Shown: piece by piece, positions 14,521-22,526 of the stretch | Numbering within the stretch: the first letter of the stretch is position 1 | How the letters are laid out: every line of letters starts with the position of its first letter | From: Pseudomonadota bacterium | Lineage (GTDB): Bacteria; Desulfobacterota; Desulfarculia; Desulfarculales; Desulfarculaceae | Assembly (NCBI GenBank): GCA_018902755.1 | Contig: JAHIQI010000045.1 | Coordinates: 1 to 23,488, forward strand | Direction of reading: 5' to 3' | DNA: 23,488 nt | Translations under genes and position numbers: made by a program | Notes under the pieces: generated by a model | Told to the model about the DNA's origin: nothing | The model's database searches: none | What the model saw: the letters and a program-made list of their open reading frames with translations, nothing else

Positions 14521-16374
14521 TTAGATCGTGTGGATCGCATCGAATTTGCACTCGCTCTTGCAGATGCCGCACTTCTGGCAAAGGGCGTCGTCGATGACGT
14601 GCACTTCCTTTTTGGAGCCACTGATGGCCTGGTGTGGACAAGCCAGGCGGCACTTCCCGCAACCGTTGCAGTTTTGGGCGTTCACCACATAGGTGATCAG
14701 GGCCTGGCAGGCTCCTGCCGGGCATTTATGGTTAAGTATGTGGGCGTCGTATTCATCCCGGAAGTATTGCAGGGTGGAGAGCACTGGATTGGCGGCGGTC
14801 TTGCCCAGGCCGCAGAGAGCGGTTTCCTTCATGGTCTCGGCCAGGTCCTCCATCAATTCGATATCTTCCGGAACGCCTTTCCCCTCGGTGATGCGGGTTA
14901 CGATCTCCAGCATTCGGTCTATGCCCAGGCGGCAGGGAACGCATTTGCCGCAGGATTCGTCCTGCAAAAAGGCCAGAAAATATTTGGCCACGTCCACCAT
15001 ACAGGTGTTCGCGTCCATCACCACCATGCCCCCGGAGCCCACCATGGAGCCCGCCTCATATAGGGCGTCGAAGTCAATCGGTAGGTGGAATTTGTCGGCA
15101 GGCAGGCACCCGCCAGAGGGACCGCCGGTTTGCACCGCCTTGATAGCCTTGCCGCTGGCCGAACCACCGCCGATATCCATAACCACCGTGTTGATGGTGG
15201 TCCCCATCTCCACCTCCACCAGGCCTGTATTCTTCACCTGGCCTGTGAGGGCCAGGATCTTGGTGCCCTTGCTGCCGCCAGAGCCCCGGCCCGCGAACCA
15301 GGCCGATCCGTTGGTCACGATGGCTGGCACATTGGCCCAGGTCTCAACGTTGTTCAGCACCGTGGGCTTGTTCCAAATCCCTTCCACCACGGTATGCACG
15401 TCCTTGGCCCGGGGCTCGCCCACCCGACCCTCTAGAGAGGCCATCAGCGCGGTGGACTCGCCGCATACAAAGGCTCCGCCGCCCCGGGCAATATCGATGT
15501 CGAAGTCAAAAGAACTGCCCAAGATGCCCTTGCCTAGAAGGCCTTTATCCCGAGCCTGGTTGACCGCGGCCTTGATGTTCTCCACCGCCAGGGGGTATTC
15601 GTTGCGCACGTAGACGTAGCCCTTACTGGCCCCCACCGCCAGGGCCCCCAGCATCATGCCCTCCATAACCAGATGGGGGTTTCCCTCAAGGACGCAGCGG
15701 TCCATATAGGCCCCGGGGTCGCCTTCGTCGGCATTGCAGATCACATACTTCTCCTCGCCCGGGGCCTCTAGGCACTCCCGCCATTTGCGCCCGGTGGGGA
15801 AGCCGCCGCCACCTCGGCCCCGCAGTCCCGAGGCCTCCACCTCCTTAAGAATGGCCCCATCGCCCATGCCGTTGAGCGCCTTGGCCAGGGCGGCGTAGCC
15901 GTCGATGGCGATATAGTCGTCGATGGATTTGGGGCTCACCCGGCGGTTCAGGGACAGAAGTTGACGTTTCTGCTTGACGTAAAAAGGGATTTCGGATTCG
16001 GTCCGTACCTTCTCGCCGCTCACCGGGTCTGTGTAGAGGAGGCGTTCGACCACCTGGCCTTGGCCGATGGTCTTTTCCACAATCTCGGCGGCGTCTTCCA
16101 CCCCCACCTGGCAGTAGAAGGTGTTGACCGGCTCGATGACCACTATGGGGCCCTGCTCGCAGAAGCCGTGGCAGCCGGTGGTGCGCACATGTACCTCATC
16201 CCCCAGGCCTCGAGCCTTCAGGGCCTCCAGCAGGGCCGCGATGACCTTGGGGGAGGCGCTGGCCTGGCAGCCGGTGCCCCCGCAGACTGCGATGGTGGCC
16301 TTCAGACTCTGGCGGCGAGCCAGGATGGCCTCTCGGTAGGCCGCTAAATCACCATGGGTTGCGATTTCAGGCAT
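14521..16374 (-). CDS. NuoF/HndC-like NADH-oxidising flavoprotein
   Basis: This 617-residue protein has the domain order of HndC, HymB and HydB, the NAD(H) subunits of soluble dehydrogenase and electron-bifurcating complexes. Residues 31-72 hold a thioredoxin-like 2Fe-2S site (C31, C36, C68, C72). The FMN/NADH core has GLRGRGGGGFPTGRKW (184-199), ICNADEGDPGAYMDR and GGGAFVCGESTAL. The NuoF 4Fe-4S cluster is C475, C478, C481 and C521. Two C-terminal ferredoxin clusters are at C569-579 and C599-609. ATG 16374 is chosen over the upstream start because AGGAGG lies 6 bases before it; it overlaps the NuoE-like stop by 8 bases. The complex should oxidise or reduce NADH in the cytoplasm. No catalytic partner is encoded in the window. 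Confidence 0.92.
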   Translation of the reverse strand: MPEIATHGDLAAYREAILARRQSLKATIAVCGGTGCQASASPKVIAALLEALKARGLGDEVHVRTTGCHGFCEQGPIVVIEPVNTFYCQVGVEDAAEIVEKTIGQGQVVERLLYTDPVSGEKVRTESEIPFYVKQKRQLLSLNRRVSPKSIDDYIAIDGYAALAKALNGMGDGAILKEVEASGLRGRGGGGFPTGRKWRECLEAPGEEKYVICNADEGDPGAYMDRCVLEGNPHLVMEGMMLGALAVGASKGYVYVRNEYPLAVENIKAAVNQARDKGLLGKGILGSSFDFDIDIARGGGAFVCGESTALMASLEGRVGEPRAKDVHTVVEGIWNKPTVLNNVETWANVPAIVTNGSAWFAGRGSGGSKGTKILALTGQVKNTGLVEVEMGTTINTVVMDIGGGSASGKAIKAVQTGGPSGGCLPADKFHLPIDFDALYEAGSMVGSGGMVVMDANTCMVDVAKYFLAFLQDESCGKCVPCRLGIDRMLEIVTRITEGKGVPEDIELMEDLAETMKETALCGLGKTAANPVLSTLQYFRDEYDAHILNHKCPAGACQALITYVVNAQNCNGCGKCRLACPHQAISGSKKEVHVIDDALCQKCGICKSECKFDAIHTI

Positions 16375-16858
16375 GGTCGGCCTCCTGCTCCGGCTTTTCA
16401 TCACGCGCGCGCAAGGCGTCGATGAGCTTGCGCAGCTTGCCCGGGCTCATGTGGTGATGGGAAGAGCCGTTCTCGGTGACCACCGGACCCAGGGCGCAGG
16501 CTCCCAGGCAGTTGACGTGCTCGATGGTAAAAAGTTTGTCGTCGGTCATGTCCCCGGGCTGCACCCCCAGCTGGCTGATGGCCTGATTCAACAGGAGCTT
16601 GGCCCCGCGCACATGACAGGCGGTGCCGGTGCACATTGTGATCACGTTCTTGCCCCGGGGATTCAGGTGGAAGGCCTTGTAAAAGGAGACCACGCTGTAC
16701 ACGTCCACCAATGGGACCCCCAACTCCTTGGATATGGTGCGTATGGCCTCCTCGGAGATGTATCCGTACTGGGCCTGCACGTCCTGCAACACCTCTATTA
16801 GCTGATGGGGCTGGCTGCGCCGCCCCTCCAATAGGGTTTCCAGCGGTTGTGGCTGCAT
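16367..16858 (-). CDS. NuoE/HndA-like 2Fe-2S subunit
   Basis: This 163-residue protein is the 24-kDa NuoE-type subunit, with an N-terminal helical bundle (LIEVLQDVQAQYGYISEEAI) and a thioredoxin-like 2Fe-2S domain with C76-x4-C81 and C117-x3-C121. It serves as the electron-entry or exit partner of the NuoF-like protein. GGGAG at 16864-16868 lies five bases before ATG 16858, so this start is preferred to ATG 16870. It is the first gene of the minus-strand unit and is transcribed away from the LuxR regulator. Confidence 0.9.
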   Translation of the reverse strand: MQPQPLETLLEGRRSQPHQLIEVLQDVQAQYGYISEEAIRTISKELGVPLVDVYSVVSFYKAFHLNPRGKNVITMCTGTACHVRGAKLLLNQAISQLGVQPGDMTDDKLFTIEHVNCLGACALGPVVTENGSSHHHMSPGKLRKLIDALRARDEKPEQEADHA

Positions 16859-16966
16859 GGTTACTCCCATTTAACGAGTAGTGGTTTTGGTTTGACTGGC
16901 GGTAGGTTAAATGGCATGGTGTCCGGGAGTATATACAGTAAAGTTGCCCAATAAATGCCTATACGA

Positions 16967-16999
16967 TATATGCACTAGTAGTGCATATACATTGCATAT
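16967..16999. promoter_or_regulatory. Palindromic operator between diaphorase and LuxR genes
   Basis: TATATGCACTA and TAGTGCATATA (16967-16977 and 16979-16989) are perfect 11-bp arms around one central G. A further half site, TGCATAT, recurs at 16993-16999, eleven bases (one helical turn) after the copy at 16982-16988. It sits near the middle of the 197-bp AT-rich divergent region, where one regulator could control both directions. The adjacent LuxR-family protein is the obvious candidate. Confidence 0.65.
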
Positions 17000-17055
17000 G
17001 GATTACACAGACTAATTATTGGCCCCGCAAGGGCAATTGATTGTAAAGCGTTAAT

Positions 17056-18015
17056 ATGGCAACAAAAAGATTGGCTGGCCACAGTGCCCATCATCAGATA
17101 GGCAACCTGTCTCGCCTATGGCGCATCCCCTTCAGCAATGAAACCGAACACACCAAGGTCGAGAACGCGTTACGCGAGCGCATCAAGGAGTTGAACTGCC
17201 TTTACGGCATTTCCCAGTTGGCCGAAAGGCACCCCGATTCGGTGGAGGATCTGCTCAAGGATGTCGTGGAGTACTTGCCCTATTCCTGGCAGTACCCGGA
17301 GATCGCCTGCGCCCGTATCGAATTTGAAGGGAGCACCTACAAGAGCGAGGGCTTCCAGGTAACCCAGTGGCGCCAGGCCTCGCCCATAAAAATGTACAAG
17401 GAGCCGGTGGGGGAGGTGGCCATCTTTTATCTGGAGGAATGCCCCCCGGCCGAGGAGGGGCCCTTCTTAAGGGAGGAGCGCATCCTCTTGGACGCGGTGG
17501 CCGAGCGCATCGGTGGGGCGGCCATGCGTATTGCGGTCGAGAACGAGCTGCAGGATATGAACCGTCAGCTCACTGTGGAGCGCGAGGCTTTGAAGGAGAC
17601 CAATGCGGCCTTGCGCGCGGTGCTGGCACGAATCGAGGAGGAGAAACAGGAAATCAGCCGTAACGTGCAGATAAACGTGGACAAGATCATCATGCCCATT
17701 CTGCACGCCCTGGCCATGGAACTGCCCCGGGGTAAACGACATTATGTGGAGCTGTTGCAGGAGAATCTAAAGGAAATCGCCTCACCTTTTGTGAACGAGC
17801 TTTCCCAGGCCTACCTGTCGCTAACCCCCACCGAGGTGGCCATCTGCAACATGATCCGAAACGGCCTCCGCACCAAGGAGATCGCCCAAATGCGCAGAGT
17901 ATCCCCGGCCACCATAAACCGTCACCGGGAGCACATCCGCCGCAAGCTCAATATCACCAACACCGAGGCCAACCTGGCCACATATCTGCAATCTAGGCAG
18001 CGGCAGGATAAGTAA
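17056..18015 (+). CDS. LuxR-family transcriptional regulator with N-terminal sensory domain
   Basis: This 319-residue soluble regulator has three parts. Residues about 40-160 resemble a GAF-like sensory module that opens with ELNCLYGISQLAE. Residues about 160-210 are a Glu/Lys/Leu coiled coil. The C-terminal LuxR helix-turn-helix spans about 255-315: LSLTPTEVAICNMIRNGLRTKEIAQMRRVSPATINRHREHIRRKLNI, written here only to mark its extent from LTPTE to RKLNI. No transmembrane segment or receiver domain is visible, so the signal is probably sensed directly in the cytoplasm. ATG 17056 has no good ribosome-binding site, so the start is uncertain. It is divergent from the NADH-diaphorase genes, with a strong palindrome between them, suggesting redox- or substrate-dependent control of those genes. 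Confidence 0.85.
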   Translation: MATKRLAGHSAHHQIGNLSRLWRIPFSNETEHTKVENALRERIKELNCLYGISQLAERHPDSVEDLLKDVVEYLPYSWQYPEIACARIEFEGSTYKSEGFQVTQWRQASPIKMYKEPVGEVAIFYLEECPPAEEGPFLREERILLDAVAERIGGAAMRIAVENELQDMNRQLTVEREALKETNAALRAVLARIEEEKQEISRNVQINVDKIIMPILHALAMELPRGKRHYVELLQENLKEIASPFVNELSQAYLSLTPTEVAICNMIRNGLRTKEIAQMRRVSPATINRHREHIRRKLNITNTEANLATYLQSRQRQDK

Positions 18016-18067
18016 CTGGCGCGGGGGAGACGAGGCGTGCTAATCAGTGCATCGTCCAATTTTAACT

Positions 18068-18238
18068 ATGGCACTTCCCTACGACTTAAGCTTCGCCACC
18101 CGAGAGGACATACGCCGGGCCGTCTTCGAGTTCATTGAGGTTGGCTATAATCGGACCATAAGGCAAAGCACAAACGGCTACATCAGTCAGTATGGCCGAG
18201 GCGGACTAAATTACCCTAATATTTTTTTAGCTAGATAG
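18068..18238 (+). pseudogene. IS3-family transposase remnant
   Basis: About 55 codons match the C-terminal end of an IS3-family OrfB transposase, whose consensus there reads roughly YATREEARRAIFEYIEVFYN followed by RxRRHSxxGYLSP. Here FATREDIRRAVFEFIEVGYN is followed by QSTNGYIS, then a divergent tail. The DDE catalytic core, OrfA and terminal repeats are not found, so the element is long inactive. It marks the border between the LuxR gene and the copper cluster. Confidence 0.7.
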
Positions 18239-18705
18239 TTACTGAACCAGTCCAGTTGCAACGTACTGCTCACTAGTATGGGCACAGGTTGCTAATGTAA
18301 GCTTAGACCGCGCCATGCACAGCTCCAGTACAGTGTGCTTAGCAAAAATAACACTCTTGTATATTTACGATTAATCCGATTTGTGTTGGCAGGCCAAAGC
18401 ACCGAATTTCACCCGAGTGATGAAACAGGCCAGCGTATAGATCGCCTTTTCGCCGATTTGCTTCAGCTCCGCCATCCATTTATACTATAACCAAGGTGAT
18501 TGAGAGTCTCCGGTCCCGCCTACACCAGCCTCACCTATTTCTGATGTTTGCATACCCTGGAGGAGCCTCAACTTGAGTGAGGCTTGGTAATTACCGATTA
18601 TCTGCTGGCCAAGCGAACTAAGCGACTGGTGGTTTTTCATTTTTTGCCTCCGGGGGATGCTCGAAGTAAAGGAGAGACCAAATCCATTCCGAGACGGACA
18701 AGGGA
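18239..18705. other. Non-coding stretch upstream of copper cluster
   Basis: No convincing gene lies here. A 34-codon minus-strand frame (18475-18371) has no recognisable homology. A hairpin at 18564-18584 (AGCCTCA and TGAGGCT, 7-nt loop) and T-rich sequence near 18632-18648 are the only structures. The region probably contains decayed insertion-sequence DNA and the promoter of the copper ATPase. Confidence 0.45.
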
Positions 18706-20805
18706 ATGAACTCCCACGACCACATGCAACATGGCGACGACAACGGCCACCAAGCTGAACAACACGGTTCGGATCACCAAGCTCACCGGGGGCATCAAGG
18801 CCACGGCGAACACGCGGGTCACCAGGGCCACGGCGGCGGAGGCGGCGGACACGCCTCCCACCACGCCCACATGGTGGCGGACTTTCGCAAAAGATTCTTT
18901 GTATCCCTGTCCGCCACCATGCCCATCCTGGCTCTGTCGCCCCTGATCCAGTCCGCTCTTGGCCTGGGTCAAGTCCTGAGCTTTGCGGGTGACAGCTACG
19001 TGCTGCTGGCCCTGGCCTCCTTCTTGTTCTTTTACGGCGGCTGGCCCTTCCTCAAGGGGCTGGTGGACGAGGTAAAGCAGGACAGCCCGGGCATGATGAC
19101 CCTCATCGCCCTGGCCATCACCGTGGCCTACGCCTACTCCGGGGTGGTGGCCTTGGGGCTCAAGGGCAAGGTCTTCTTTTGGGAGCTGGCCACCCTGATC
19201 GACATCATGCTGCTGGGCCACTGGATCGAGATGCGCTCGGTCATGGGCGCCTCGCGGGCCCTGGAGGAGTTGGCCAAGCTGGTGCCCAAGGAGGCGCACA
19301 AGCTGGCCGAGGACGGCTCCACCAGCGAGGTGCCGGTGAGCGAGTTGGTGCAGGGCGACAAGGTGCTCATCAAGCCGGGCGAGCAGATTCCGGTGGACGG
19401 CGAGGTCATTGACGGGGCCTCCTCCATCAACGAGGCCATGTTAACCGGCGAGTCCAAGCCGGTGGAGAAAGAGGCCGGCGACCAGGTCATCGGCGGAGCC
19501 ATTAACGGCGAGGGTTCGCTCAAGGTGGAGGTACAGAAGACCGGCGAGGCCTCTTTCCTTAGCCAGGTCATCAAGCTGGTGGAGCAGGCCCAGGAGAGCA
19601 AAAGCCGCACCCAGGACCTGGCCAACAGCGCGGCCAAGTGGCTCACCTATATCGCCTTAAGCGCGGGTGGTCTCACCTTGGCCGCCTGGTTGGTCTTTAG
19701 CGCGGTGGACTTCGCCTTCGCCCTGGAGCGTACCGTCACGGTGATGGTCATCACCTGCCCCCATGCTTTGGGTCTGGCCGTGCCTCTGGTGGTGGCGGTA
19801 TCCACCGCCCTGGCGGCGGGCAACGGATTCCTGATCCGCAACCGCGCCCCCTTTGAGCAGGCCCGCAACATCAAGGCCATCATGTTCGACAAGACCGGTA
19901 CCCTCACCACGGGTGAGTTCGGGGTGGACCAGGTGGTGAGCTTCAACGAGGAGTTCGATGAGGACCGGGTGCTGGCCCTGGCCGGCGCGGTGGAGTCGCA
20001 GTCCGAACACCCCATCGCCCAGGCCATTGCCGAGGCGGCAGAGGGGCACCCCCAGCCTGAAGATTTCAAGGCCATACCCGGCAAGGGCGCCCAAGCCACA
20101 GTGGAGGGCCACCAAGTCATGGTGGTCAGCCCACGCTACCTTAAGGAAGAGTCCTTGAGCTACCCCGATGGCAAGTTGTCATCGGCCGAGGAAAAAGGCG
20201 CAACCCTGGCCTTTGTGCTGGTGGACGGCCAGCCGGTGGGGGCGGTGGCCCTCACCGACATGGTGCGGCCCGAGTCCAAAGAAGCTGTGGCCCGGCTCAA
20301 GGAAATGGGCATCAAGGTGATGATGATCACCGGGGACAACCGCAAGGTGGCCCAGGCCGTGGCCGACGAGCTGGGCCTGGATGACTTCTTCGCCGAGGTG
20401 TTGCCCGAGGAAAAGGCGGCCAAGGTCAAGGAGGTGCAGTCCCGGGGCTGGAAGGTGGCCATGACCGGCGACGGGGTCAATGACGCCCCGGCCCTGGCTC
20501 AGGCGGACGTGGGTATCGCTATCGGGGCGGGCACCGACGTGGCGGTGGAGACAGCGGACATAGTGCTGGTCAAAAGCAACCCCCTGGACGCCCTGGCCCT
20601 GATCGAGCTCTCGCGGGCCACCTACCGCAAGATGCTCCAGAACCTTTTCTGGGCCACCGGATACAACGCCCTGGCCATTCCCCTCGCGGCCGGGGTGCTG
20701 ATCTCCTGGGGTGTGTTGCTCAGCCCGGCCATGGGCGCGGTGCTCATGTCCTTGTCCACGGTGATCGTGGCTATAAACGCCAGGTTTTTAAAGATCGATA
20801 TTTGA
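18706..20805 (+). CDS. copB: CopB-type copper/heavy-metal P1B ATPase
   Basis: This 699-residue inner-membrane ATPase exports copper or a related metal from the cytoplasm. The first 56 residues contain 16 histidines, as in CopB, and replace the CxxC heavy-metal domains of CopA. Transmembrane segment 6 has C351-P-H, the P1B-3 (CopB) signature. Also visible are the actuator LTGES, phosphorylated D395 in DKTGTLTTG, the SEHPIA nucleotide-binding motif and TGDGVNDAPALAQADVGIAIG. Start ATG 18706 is the only ATG before the His-rich tail; its AAGGG lies almost against the codon, so initiation may be weak or use an unusual site. The next genes encode periplasmic and membrane metal-stress proteins in the same direction. 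Confidence 0.92.
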   Translation: MNSHDHMQHGDDNGHQAEQHGSDHQAHRGHQGHGEHAGHQGHGGGGGGHASHHAHMVADFRKRFFVSLSATMPILALSPLIQSALGLGQVLSFAGDSYVLLALASFLFFYGGWPFLKGLVDEVKQDSPGMMTLIALAITVAYAYSGVVALGLKGKVFFWELATLIDIMLLGHWIEMRSVMGASRALEELAKLVPKEAHKLAEDGSTSEVPVSELVQGDKVLIKPGEQIPVDGEVIDGASSINEAMLTGESKPVEKEAGDQVIGGAINGEGSLKVEVQKTGEASFLSQVIKLVEQAQESKSRTQDLANSAAKWLTYIALSAGGLTLAAWLVFSAVDFAFALERTVTVMVITCPHALGLAVPLVVAVSTALAAGNGFLIRNRAPFEQARNIKAIMFDKTGTLTTGEFGVDQVVSFNEEFDEDRVLALAGAVESQSEHPIAQAIAEAAEGHPQPEDFKAIPGKGAQATVEGHQVMVVSPRYLKEESLSYPDGKLSSAEEKGATLAFVLVDGQPVGAVALTDMVRPESKEAVARLKEMGIKVMMITGDNRKVAQAVADELGLDDFFAEVLPEEKAAKVKEVQSRGWKVAMTGDGVNDAPALAQADVGIAIGAGTDVAVETADIVLVKSNPLDALALIELSRATYRKMLQNLFWATGYNALAIPLAAGVLISWGVLLSPAMGAVLMSLSTVIVAINARFLKIDI

Positions 20806-20861
20806 TGGGACCCGGCTCATCATGGCCGCTTCCTGATGACCCAAAGCAAGGAGGTTCGGAT

Positions 20862-21566
20862 ATGTCCAAAAAACTTTTGATGGTTTGCATGGTGGCGTTG
20901 TCCCTGATCTTGGCGGCCGGCATGGCCTGGGCCCAGATGGGCGGCCAAGGCATGATGAGGCAGCCTTATCAGACGCAGCAGCAGGGCCAGCCGCAACAAC
21001 CCGGTTACGGCCCAGGCTACGGTCCCGGCATGATGGGGCCGGGTTATGGCGGCGGTTACGGCCCCGGGATGATGATGGGCGGCGGCGGTTACGGCGGCGG
21101 CATGGGCATGATGGGCATGGGCGGCTATGGTGGCGGCTTTGGTGGTGGCATGGGCGGTGGCGGCGGCATGATGGGCATGATGATGGGCCACATGATGGGC
21201 GGCGGCTTCGGCGGCGGCATGGGCATGATGGATATGGGCGGCTATGGCGGTGGCATGATGGGCATGGGACGCATGCTGCCCTACCTCAACCTGAGCCCTC
21301 AGCAGTGGGAAAAGGTGCGCGGCTTGGCCTACCAACGTCTCGAGAAGATGGCCCAGCTCAGGAGCAAGCTGTTCCAGCAGCGCCTGGAGCTGCTCAACTT
21401 GGCCGGACAGGGCAAGGTGGACGCGGCCAAGGTCAAGAAGCTATTCACCCAGCAGGCCGAGCTAAAGGCCGAGCTTTTTCTGGCGGGTATTGACTATTTG
21501 GAGCAGGTGGAAAAGTTGTTGACTCCGGAGCAGAAGAAGCAGCTCAAGGGCTGGGGCCTTCGTTAG
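20862..21566 (+). CDS. Met/Gly-rich periplasmic Spy/CpxP-like metal-resistance protein
   Basis: This 234-residue exported protein starts at ATG 20862, with AAGGAGG at 20848-20854. The signal peptide is residues 1-24 (ending AWA). Residues about 26-137 are almost entirely Gly, Met, Tyr and Pro in GMMGMG- and GGYGGG-like repeats, suitable for binding Cu(I). Residues about 140-230 form a helical domain with two LTxxQ-type motifs (LSPQQW at 144, LTPEQ at 220), as in Spy, CpxP and the Metal_resist family. It probably buffers copper or acts as a periplasmic chaperone for metal-damaged proteins. It follows copB by 56 bp. The fusion of a long Met-rich tract to a Spy-like domain is unusual. Confidence 0.75.
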   Translation: MSKKLLMVCMVALSLILAAGMAWAQMGGQGMMRQPYQTQQQGQPQQPGYGPGYGPGMMGPGYGGGYGPGMMMGGGGYGGGMGMMGMGGYGGGFGGGMGGGGGMMGMMMGHMMGGGFGGGMGMMDMGGYGGGMMGMGRMLPYLNLSPQQWEKVRGLAYQRLEKMAQLRSKLFQQRLELLNLAGQGKVDAAKVKKLFTQQAELKAELFLAGIDYLEQVEKLLTPEQKKQLKGWGLR

Positions 21567-21569
21567 ACC

Positions 21570-21640
21570 CCGCGTGTAAAAACTCCGCAGCCCCCGGCCA
21601 GGGTGCGAAATATGTTCGCGCCCAGCCGGAGGCAACGCGG
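21570..21640 (+). terminator. Long structured element after the Spy-like gene
   Basis: The core 21590-21609 pairs with 21615-21633 in an imperfect stem of about 18 bp with a 5-nt ATATG loop. Outer CCGCGT (21570-21575) and ACGCGG (21635-21640) can pair as well. No T-run follows, so it may be a terminator, a 3'-end stabiliser or a leader structure for the next gene. The remaining gap to 21777 also holds small palindromes at 21668-21684 and 21722-21734. Confidence 0.5.
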
Positions 21641-21777
21641 AAAGCAATTTCCATCGAGCGGCAACAACCTACCGTTATAGTAGGCTATGGGTGAGTTAAG
21701 CTGATTTTACCGCAAGTTGGCATGCACAGTGCATTTCTTAGAAGCCAAACCATACTTTACTTTAAGGGAGGCTTCCC

Positions 21778-22134
21778 ATGAGAAGTGCAAGCATATTCAT
21801 TCTGGCCGCGATCCTCACCCTGGGCCTTGCCGCTGGCGTGATGGCCATGGGCGGCGGCATGGGCGGTGGATACGGCATGGGCGGTGGTTATGGTAACGGC
21901 TGGGGCGGTCAGGGCATGCAGCCTGGATACCACATGGGTGGAGGCTCGGGCTTCAACGGCCCCGGCGCCATGAACCCCGGCTACGGCTCCAACCAGCGGG
22001 GCCAGCACAAAGGCTATGATAACGGCGCCGGCCGGGGCTACGACCAGGGCCCGGGCTACGGGACTGCTCCCAACCCCGGCTATGGGCGTGGCAATGCCAG
22101 GCCCGACGGCACCACCGTCAATCCGATACGATAA
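21778..22134 (+). CDS. Small Gly-rich exported protein
   Basis: This 118-residue protein has a clear signal peptide (MRSASIFILAAILTLGLAAG, cleavage near VMA). The mature part is low complexity: GGGMGGGYGMGG-like repeats, then G/Y/N/P-rich sequence with few charged residues. GGGAGG at 21765-21770 supports ATG 21778. There is no recognisable domain. Its composition resembles the preceding Met/Gly-rich protein, but it lacks the helical Spy-like domain and has fewer methionines. The location inside the metal cluster suggests an envelope metal-binding or structural role, which is an inference. Confidence 0.65.
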   Translation: MRSASIFILAAILTLGLAAGVMAMGGGMGGGYGMGGGYGNGWGGQGMQPGYHMGGGSGFNGPGAMNPGYGSNQRGQHKGYDNGAGRGYDQGPGYGTAPNPGYGRGNARPDGTTVNPIR

Positions 22135-22143
22135 CCTTTCCCT

Positions 22144-22173
22144 GATGGTCCGGGCCTACGGGCCCGGGCCATC
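22144..22173 (+). terminator. Hairpin between Gly-rich and YHS genes
   Basis: A 13-bp stem (GATGGTCCGGGCC with GGCCCGGGCCATC, one T.G pair) closes on TACG, ten bases after the Gly-rich stop. The tail is C/T-rich, not a T-run, so it may be an attenuator that lets some transcription through to the YHS gene. Confidence 0.6.
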
Positions 22174-22197
22174 TCCTCCCCTTAAAAGGAGGGCGAC

Positions 22198-22443
22198 ATG
22201 TCTCAGACCATACAACGAACCGAACCCTGCCCCATCTGCCAGATGCCGGTTGATACCCACAAGACCGACTTGGTTACTGAGCGGGACGGTAAGCTCTATT
22301 TTTTCTGCGCCCCAGGCTGCCGGGACAAGTTCCTGGCCGAGCCCTGCTGCGCCAAGCCCAAGGGCTGGTGGGGCCGTTTTCTGGATCGCCTGGCCAAGGC
22401 AAATGAAAAGGAGTTCGGCGAGGGCGGCCCCAGTTGCCATTAG
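22198..22443 (+). CDS. Small YHS/TRASH-type metal-site protein
   Basis: This 81-residue cytoplasmic protein begins with a treble-clef metal site: CPICQMPVD (C11, C14), then a LYFFCAPGC segment (C37, C41). This arrangement is that of the YHS and TRASH domains found on copper ATPases and metal sensors. A CC pair (50-51) and a C-terminal SCH add more possible ligands. AAAAGGAGGG directly upstream is a strong ribosome-binding site. It probably serves as a metallochaperone or metal sensor for the copB cluster, where such small YHS proteins are often found. Confidence 0.8.
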   Translation: MSQTIQRTEPCPICQMPVDTHKTDLVTERDGKLYFFCAPGCRDKFLAEPCCAKPKGWWGRFLDRLAKANEKEFGEGGPSCH

Positions 22444-22526
22444 GAGTGTCCGCGATTCAGGGACCAGCGTAACTGGGGAAATCTCGCTTTGTAACCAGGT
22501 GGCAAAAACCAGAGGAGGTATTGGTA

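Noticed and set aside
14693..15613. Plus-strand frame of 306 codons
   Set aside because: It lies wholly within the NuoF-like gene, whose motifs and cluster ligands are unmistakable on the minus strand.
18371..18475. 34-codon minus-strand frame (MAELKQIGEKAIYTLACF...)
   Set aside because: It is too short, has no ribosome-binding site and no family I recognise; it may be another decayed fragment.
21000..21270. Repetitive DNA that might suggest a CRISPR or satellite array
   Set aside because: The periodicity is irregular and matches Gly/Met codon repeats; there are no fixed-length repeats with unique spacers.
20820..21335. Minus-strand frame rich in His and Ala
   Set aside because: It is the antisense of the GGC/ATG repeats of the Met/Gly-rich protein; the composition follows from that repeat.
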